From NCBI RefSeq assembly GCF_900114845.1, contig NZ_FOUK01000007.1:62001-126000 (forward strand): DNA of 64,000 nt, in the 5' to 3' direction. The translations under genes and the position numbers were made by a program. Of the stretch, positions 61,366-64,000 are shown in pieces. How positions within the stretch are numbered: the first letter of the stretch is position 1; each line of letters opens with the position of its first letter. This stretch comes from Pimelobacter simplex. Its GTDB lineage: Bacteria > Actinomycetota > Actinomycetes > Propionibacteriales > Nocardioidaceae. A model generated the notes under the pieces. It saw nothing but the letters and a program-made list of their open reading frames with translations, had not been told where the DNA came from and searched no databases.

Positions 61366-62208
61366 GTGGATCGCTACGGGACCGACGTGCTGTCAGGCGA
61401 CTGGAAGGTGCCCAAGCGGGGCCGGGCGGTCGAGACGTCCGCCGACCTCGGCCTGGTGGTCGAGGAGGTCACCACCGACTGGTGCGGCGAGATCGTCGCC
61501 GTCGACCGCGACCTCGACACGGTGACCCTCGAGGACCGGCGCCGCAAGCGGCGCACGTTCCCGCTCGGCACCGGCTTCCTGCTCGAGGGCAAGCCGGTCA
61601 TCCTGGTGCCGCCCGTCACGAACGCCGGTCCGGTCAAGCCGACCCGCACCGCCAGCGGCTCGATCGCCGTCCACGACGCGAAGGCGCGGGTGGCCCGGGC
61701 GAGCCGGATCTTCGTCGAGGGCCGGCACGACGCCGAGCTGGTCGAGAAGGTCTGGGGCGACGACCTGCGGATCGAGGGCGTGGTCGTGGAGTACCTCGGC
61801 GGCGTCGACGACCTCGCCGACCACCTACGGCACTTCAAGCCCGCGCCGAACCGGCGGGTCGGCGTCCTCGTCGACCACCTGGTCCCCGGCTCCAAGGAGA
61901 GCCGGATCGCGCAGAACATCATGAAGTCGGACGTCGGCAAGGACGTCCTCATCGTCGGCCACCCGTTCATCGACATCTGGCAGGCGGTCAAGCCGGAGCG
62001 GCTCGGCTTCCAGGCCTGGCCGAAGGTGCCCAAGGGCATCGACTGGAAGAAGGGCACCTGCCAGCAGCTCGGCTGGCCGCACCGCGACCAGGCCGACATC
62101 GCCCGGGCGTGGAAGCACATCCTCGGCGGCGTCCGCGGCTTCCAGGACCTCGACCCCGCGCTGCTCGGCCGGGTCGAGGAGCTCATCGACTTCGTCACCG
62201 TCGGCTGA
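61366..62208 (+). CDS. DUF3097 family protein
   Basis: A 280-residue DUF3097 protein: DRYGTDVLSGDWKVPKRG, a ferredoxin-like RIFVEGRHDAELVEKVWGDDLR (toprim-like), and VGHPFIDIWQAVKPERLG. A TAAGGT box overlaps the preceding stop and lies eight bases before the GTG. Function unknown. Its 3' half is overlapped on the opposite strand by an extended EamA reading frame. Confidence 0.88.
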   Translation: MDRYGTDVLSGDWKVPKRGRAVETSADLGLVVEEVTTDWCGEIVAVDRDLDTVTLEDRRRKRRTFPLGTGFLLEGKPVILVPPVTNAGPVKPTRTASGSIAVHDAKARVARASRIFVEGRHDAELVEKVWGDDLRIEGVVVEYLGGVDDLADHLRHFKPAPNRRVGVLVDHLVPGSKESRIAQNIMKSDVGKDVLIVGHPFIDIWQAVKPERLGFQAWPKVPKGIDWKKGTCQQLGWPHRDQADIARAWKHILGGVRGFQDLDPALLGRVEELIDFVTVG

Positions 62209-63111
62209 GGCCCGGCCGAACCCGATCCCGAGGCCGGCGGCGATGACGCCGATGCCCACCCAGGTCCCGTACGACGGCGCCGGGCCGCCGAGCGCCACCG
62301 CGAGCAGTGCGGCCGCCGGAGCCGCGGCACCGGCGCACAGCCCGGCCGCGCCCGGCCCGGTCCGGCCGAGTCCGACGAACCACAGGACGAAGGCGACGGC
62401 CGTGGCGATCGCGCCCAGGTAGACGGTCGCGGCCAGCGCCACGGGCTCGACGAGGGCGCCCGCCTCCGGCAGCTCGGTCGCCGCCGACAGCACCGCGAAG
62501 ACCACTGCGGCGACGGCGCAGGTCGCCGCGGAGTAGGTCCACGGCCCCAGCCGGTGGAGCACCCGGGCGCCGCACAGGGTCAGCCCCGCCTCGCAGACGA
62601 CGAGCAGCGCGGCCATCGCGATGCCCACCGCGTCTCCGCGTCCCGCGCCGGTCACCGCGACCGCCCCGACGGTGACGACCGCCGCGCCCAGCACGACGCG
62701 CGGCGCGGGACGGTCCCCGACCGCGAGCGGTCCGGCGACCGCGAGCACGATCGGGATGCACGCCACCGCCGCCCCGAGCAGCGCCGGCTCAGCGTGCCGG
62801 GTGCCCACGATCGTGGCCAGGTTGAAGCCGACCAGGCCGCAGGCCGCGCCGCCGGCGATCCAGACGGCGTCCGGGCGGCTCGGGCGCACGAGCCGGACCC
62901 GCAGCAGCCGGGCGAGCAGCACGATCGCGACCGTCGCGACGAGGTAGCGGAGGGCCTGCAGCCCGAGCACCGGCAGCTCGCCGGTCGCGTCGATCACCGC
63001 GACGCTGCTGCCCAGCAGGACCATCGCGGCGAGCCCGGGCCAGAGCAGGCGGGCGAGGCCGGCGGGACCAGCGGGACCGGTGCGGGCGGCGGCAGGTGCG
63101 GGACGCGTCAC
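61825..63111 (-). CDS. EamA/DMT-family transporter with long antisense tail
   Basis: A 428-residue frame. The first 300 residues are a normal ten-helix EamA (RhaT-type) transporter: LLGSSVAVIDATGELPVLGL, ALLVVCEAGLTLCGARVL, AFVLWFVGLGRTGPGAAGL, SYGTWVGIGVIAAGLGIGFG. The remaining 125 residues, from ASADGDEV, are read antisense to DUF3097 and are not transporter-like. Another frame stops at 62195, so an indel near the 3' end is likely. CACGAT ends six bases before the GTG. Divergent from a MocR regulator. Confidence 0.75.
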   Translation of the reverse strand: MTRPAPAAARTGPAGPAGLARLLWPGLAAMVLLGSSVAVIDATGELPVLGLQALRYLVATVAIVLLARLLRVRLVRPSRPDAVWIAGGAACGLVGFNLATIVGTRHAEPALLGAAVACIPIVLAVAGPLAVGDRPAPRVVLGAAVVTVGAVAVTGAGRGDAVGIAMAALLVVCEAGLTLCGARVLHRLGPWTYSAATCAVAAVVFAVLSAATELPEAGALVEPVALAATVYLGAIATAVAFVLWFVGLGRTGPGAAGLCAGAAAPAAALLAVALGGPAPSYGTWVGIGVIAAGLGIGFGRASADGDEVDELLDPAEQRGVEVLEAADAAEDVLPRPGDVGLVAVRPAELLAGALLPVDALGHLRPGLEAEPLRLDRLPDVDERVADDEDVLADVRLHDVLRDPALLGAGDQVVDEDADPPVRRGLEVP

Positions 63112-63138
63112 GCCTCGATCGTGCCGGGCCAATGGCCT

Positions 63139-63178
63139 ACTGGTCAGGCCCATTCGACGCCGATTACATTGGTCCAAT
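63139..63178. promoter_or_regulatory. EamA-MocR divergent promoter with candidate operators
   Basis: Between the two starts lie ACTGGTC (63139-63145) and ATTGGTC (63168-63174), direct repeats 29 bases apart; the second is part of the palindrome ATTGG-T-CCAAT. The MocR -10 is probably TACATT (63165-63170), six bases before its ATG. Direct repeats at MocR/PdxR promoters are usual; this assignment is by analogy. Confidence 0.45.
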
Positions 63179-64000
63179 GTCCGGCCACGGCTTCCTCCTC
63201 CTCGACGCCTCCGGCGTCCCCCGAGGCCGGCGCACCGACTGGCTGGCCGACCGGCTGCGTGACGCCATCGACCGCGGCGCGCTCCCGCCCGGGACGCCGC
63301 TGCCCGCGACCCGCACCCTGGCCGCCGAGCTGGGCCTGGCCCGCAACACCGTCACCGAGGTCTACCGGCGCCTGGCCGAGGAGGCGCTCGTCACCGCTCG
63401 CGTCGGCGCGGGAACCGTCGTCTCGGCCGCACCGCCGCGGCCCCCGGCGCCGGCCCGCTCCACGGCCCCGGCCCGGGTGCCGTCCACCGAGCCGTCCTCG
63501 GAGCCGGTCGACCTCGCCACCGGCGTCCCCGACCTCGGCGCCTTCCCCCGGGCGGCCTGGCTGCGCGCCGAGCGCGTCGTCCTCGACGGCGCCTCGCGCG
63601 CCGACCTCGGCTACCCGCCGGTCGCCGGCGCCCCGGCGCTGCGGACCGCCCTCAGCGCATGGCTGGCCCGCTCCCGCGGGGTCCACGCCGCACCCGACGA
63701 CGTGATCGTCACCGCCGGCGTCACCGGCGCGCTCAGCCTGCTCGCGCCCGTCCTGCTCGAGGAGGGGCACACGACGATCGGCGTGGAGGATCCCGGCGCC
63801 CAGGGAAACCGGCGCATCCTCGACTACTGGCTGCCCGAGGTCACCCATGTCGCCGTCGACGACGACGGGCTCGACGTGGCCGACCTGCGCCGCCAGGCGA
63901 CCGACGCGGTCGTGGTCACCCCGGCGCACCACTACCCGACCGGCGTGGTGCTCTCCCCCGAGCGCCGGCGCGCGCTGGTCGCCTGGGCCCAGGAGGGCGA
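63177..64000 (+). CDS. MocR/PdxR-type regulator (start only)
   Basis: An open frame from ATG runs past the right edge: 274 codons without a stop. The N-terminal GntR HTH is visible (PLPATRTLAAELGLARNTVT, VYRRLAEEALVTARVG), followed by an aminotransferase-like domain (PVDLATGVPDLGAFP, VIVTAGVTGALSLLA). The PLP lysine is not yet reached. MocR proteins bind PLP and often activate pdxST or a neighbouring transporter; the EamA gene is the likely target. TACATT precedes by six bases, so it is probably leaderless. Confidence 0.9.
   Translation, partial: MSGHGFLLLDASGVPRGRRTDWLADRLRDAIDRGALPPGTPLPATRTLAAELGLARNTVTEVYRRLAEEALVTARVGAGTVVSAAPPRPPAPARSTAPARVPSTEPSSEPVDLATGVPDLGAFPRAAWLRAERVVLDGASRADLGYPPVAGAPALRTALSAWLARSRGVHAAPDDVIVTAGVTGALSLLAPVLLEEGHTTIGVEDPGAQGNRRILDYWLPEVTHVAVDDDGLDVADLRRQATDAVVVTPAHHYPTGVVLSPERRRALVAWAQEG

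Overview
This window is high-GC actinobacterial chromosome, most likely from Nocardioides or a close relative in the Nocardioidaceae. The signs are the DUF3052-aceE pair, the phoH-ybeY-CNNM block, an hrcA-dnaJ operon with CIRCE, tandem septum-formation lipoproteins, and tmsAB for 10-methyl-branched lipids. Many genes have a TANNNT-like -10 box about six bases before the start codon, which suggests abundant leaderless mRNAs. No prophage, insertion sequence, CRISPR array or rRNA was seen; one tRNA (Val) is present.

Layout. 1-5.3 kb: small secreted proteins, tRNA-Val overlapped antisense by a LysR gene, a SnoaL-like protein, and an MFS exporter divergent from an XRE regulator. 5.4-11.3 kb: AhpE peroxiredoxin, acyl-CoA ligase and DUF3052 run leftward, and pyruvate dehydrogenase E1 (aceE) runs rightward. 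11.4-21.3 kb: an FCD-type GntR regulator faces a tightly coupled ten-gene operon. It encodes a free-standing lipoyl protein, E1 alpha and beta, a class III aminotransferase, a TrpXYZ-like ABC importer, an E2 catalytic core without lipoyl domain, a lipoyl synthase and a HisC-like aminotransferase. This looks like a dedicated import, transamination and oxidative decarboxylation pathway whose substrate cannot be read from sequence.

21.3-30.4 kb: alpha/beta hydrolase, leuA with a leucine-rich leader peptide, large-subunit catalase, flavodoxin-like protein, two septum-formation lipoproteins, era and a siderophore-interacting protein. 30.4-39.4 kb: an accessory surface locus with two DUF6916-like proteins (one exported), a GNAT, three consecutive phage-tail-collar (MdpB-like) proteins and a 2034-residue secreted RTX/Ig-like/beta-helix protein. 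This is the best candidate for an undescribed system. 39.5-45.8 kb: tmsB-tmsA, then a DesKR-like two-component system fused into an ABC-transporter operon.

45.8-64 kb is mostly housekeeping. It holds a degenerate cytidine-deaminase-fold protein, DUF1330, metallo-hydrolases, CNNM/ybeY/phoH, a HIT protein, an XRE regulator, two sigma factors with two GerMN/Gmad2 proteins, AlkZ-like glycosylase, rsmE, dnaJ, hrcA and an iron-boxed DUF2470 protein. DUF3097, an EamA transporter and the start of a MocR regulator close the window. Palindromes and short repeat arrays lie between several of these genes.
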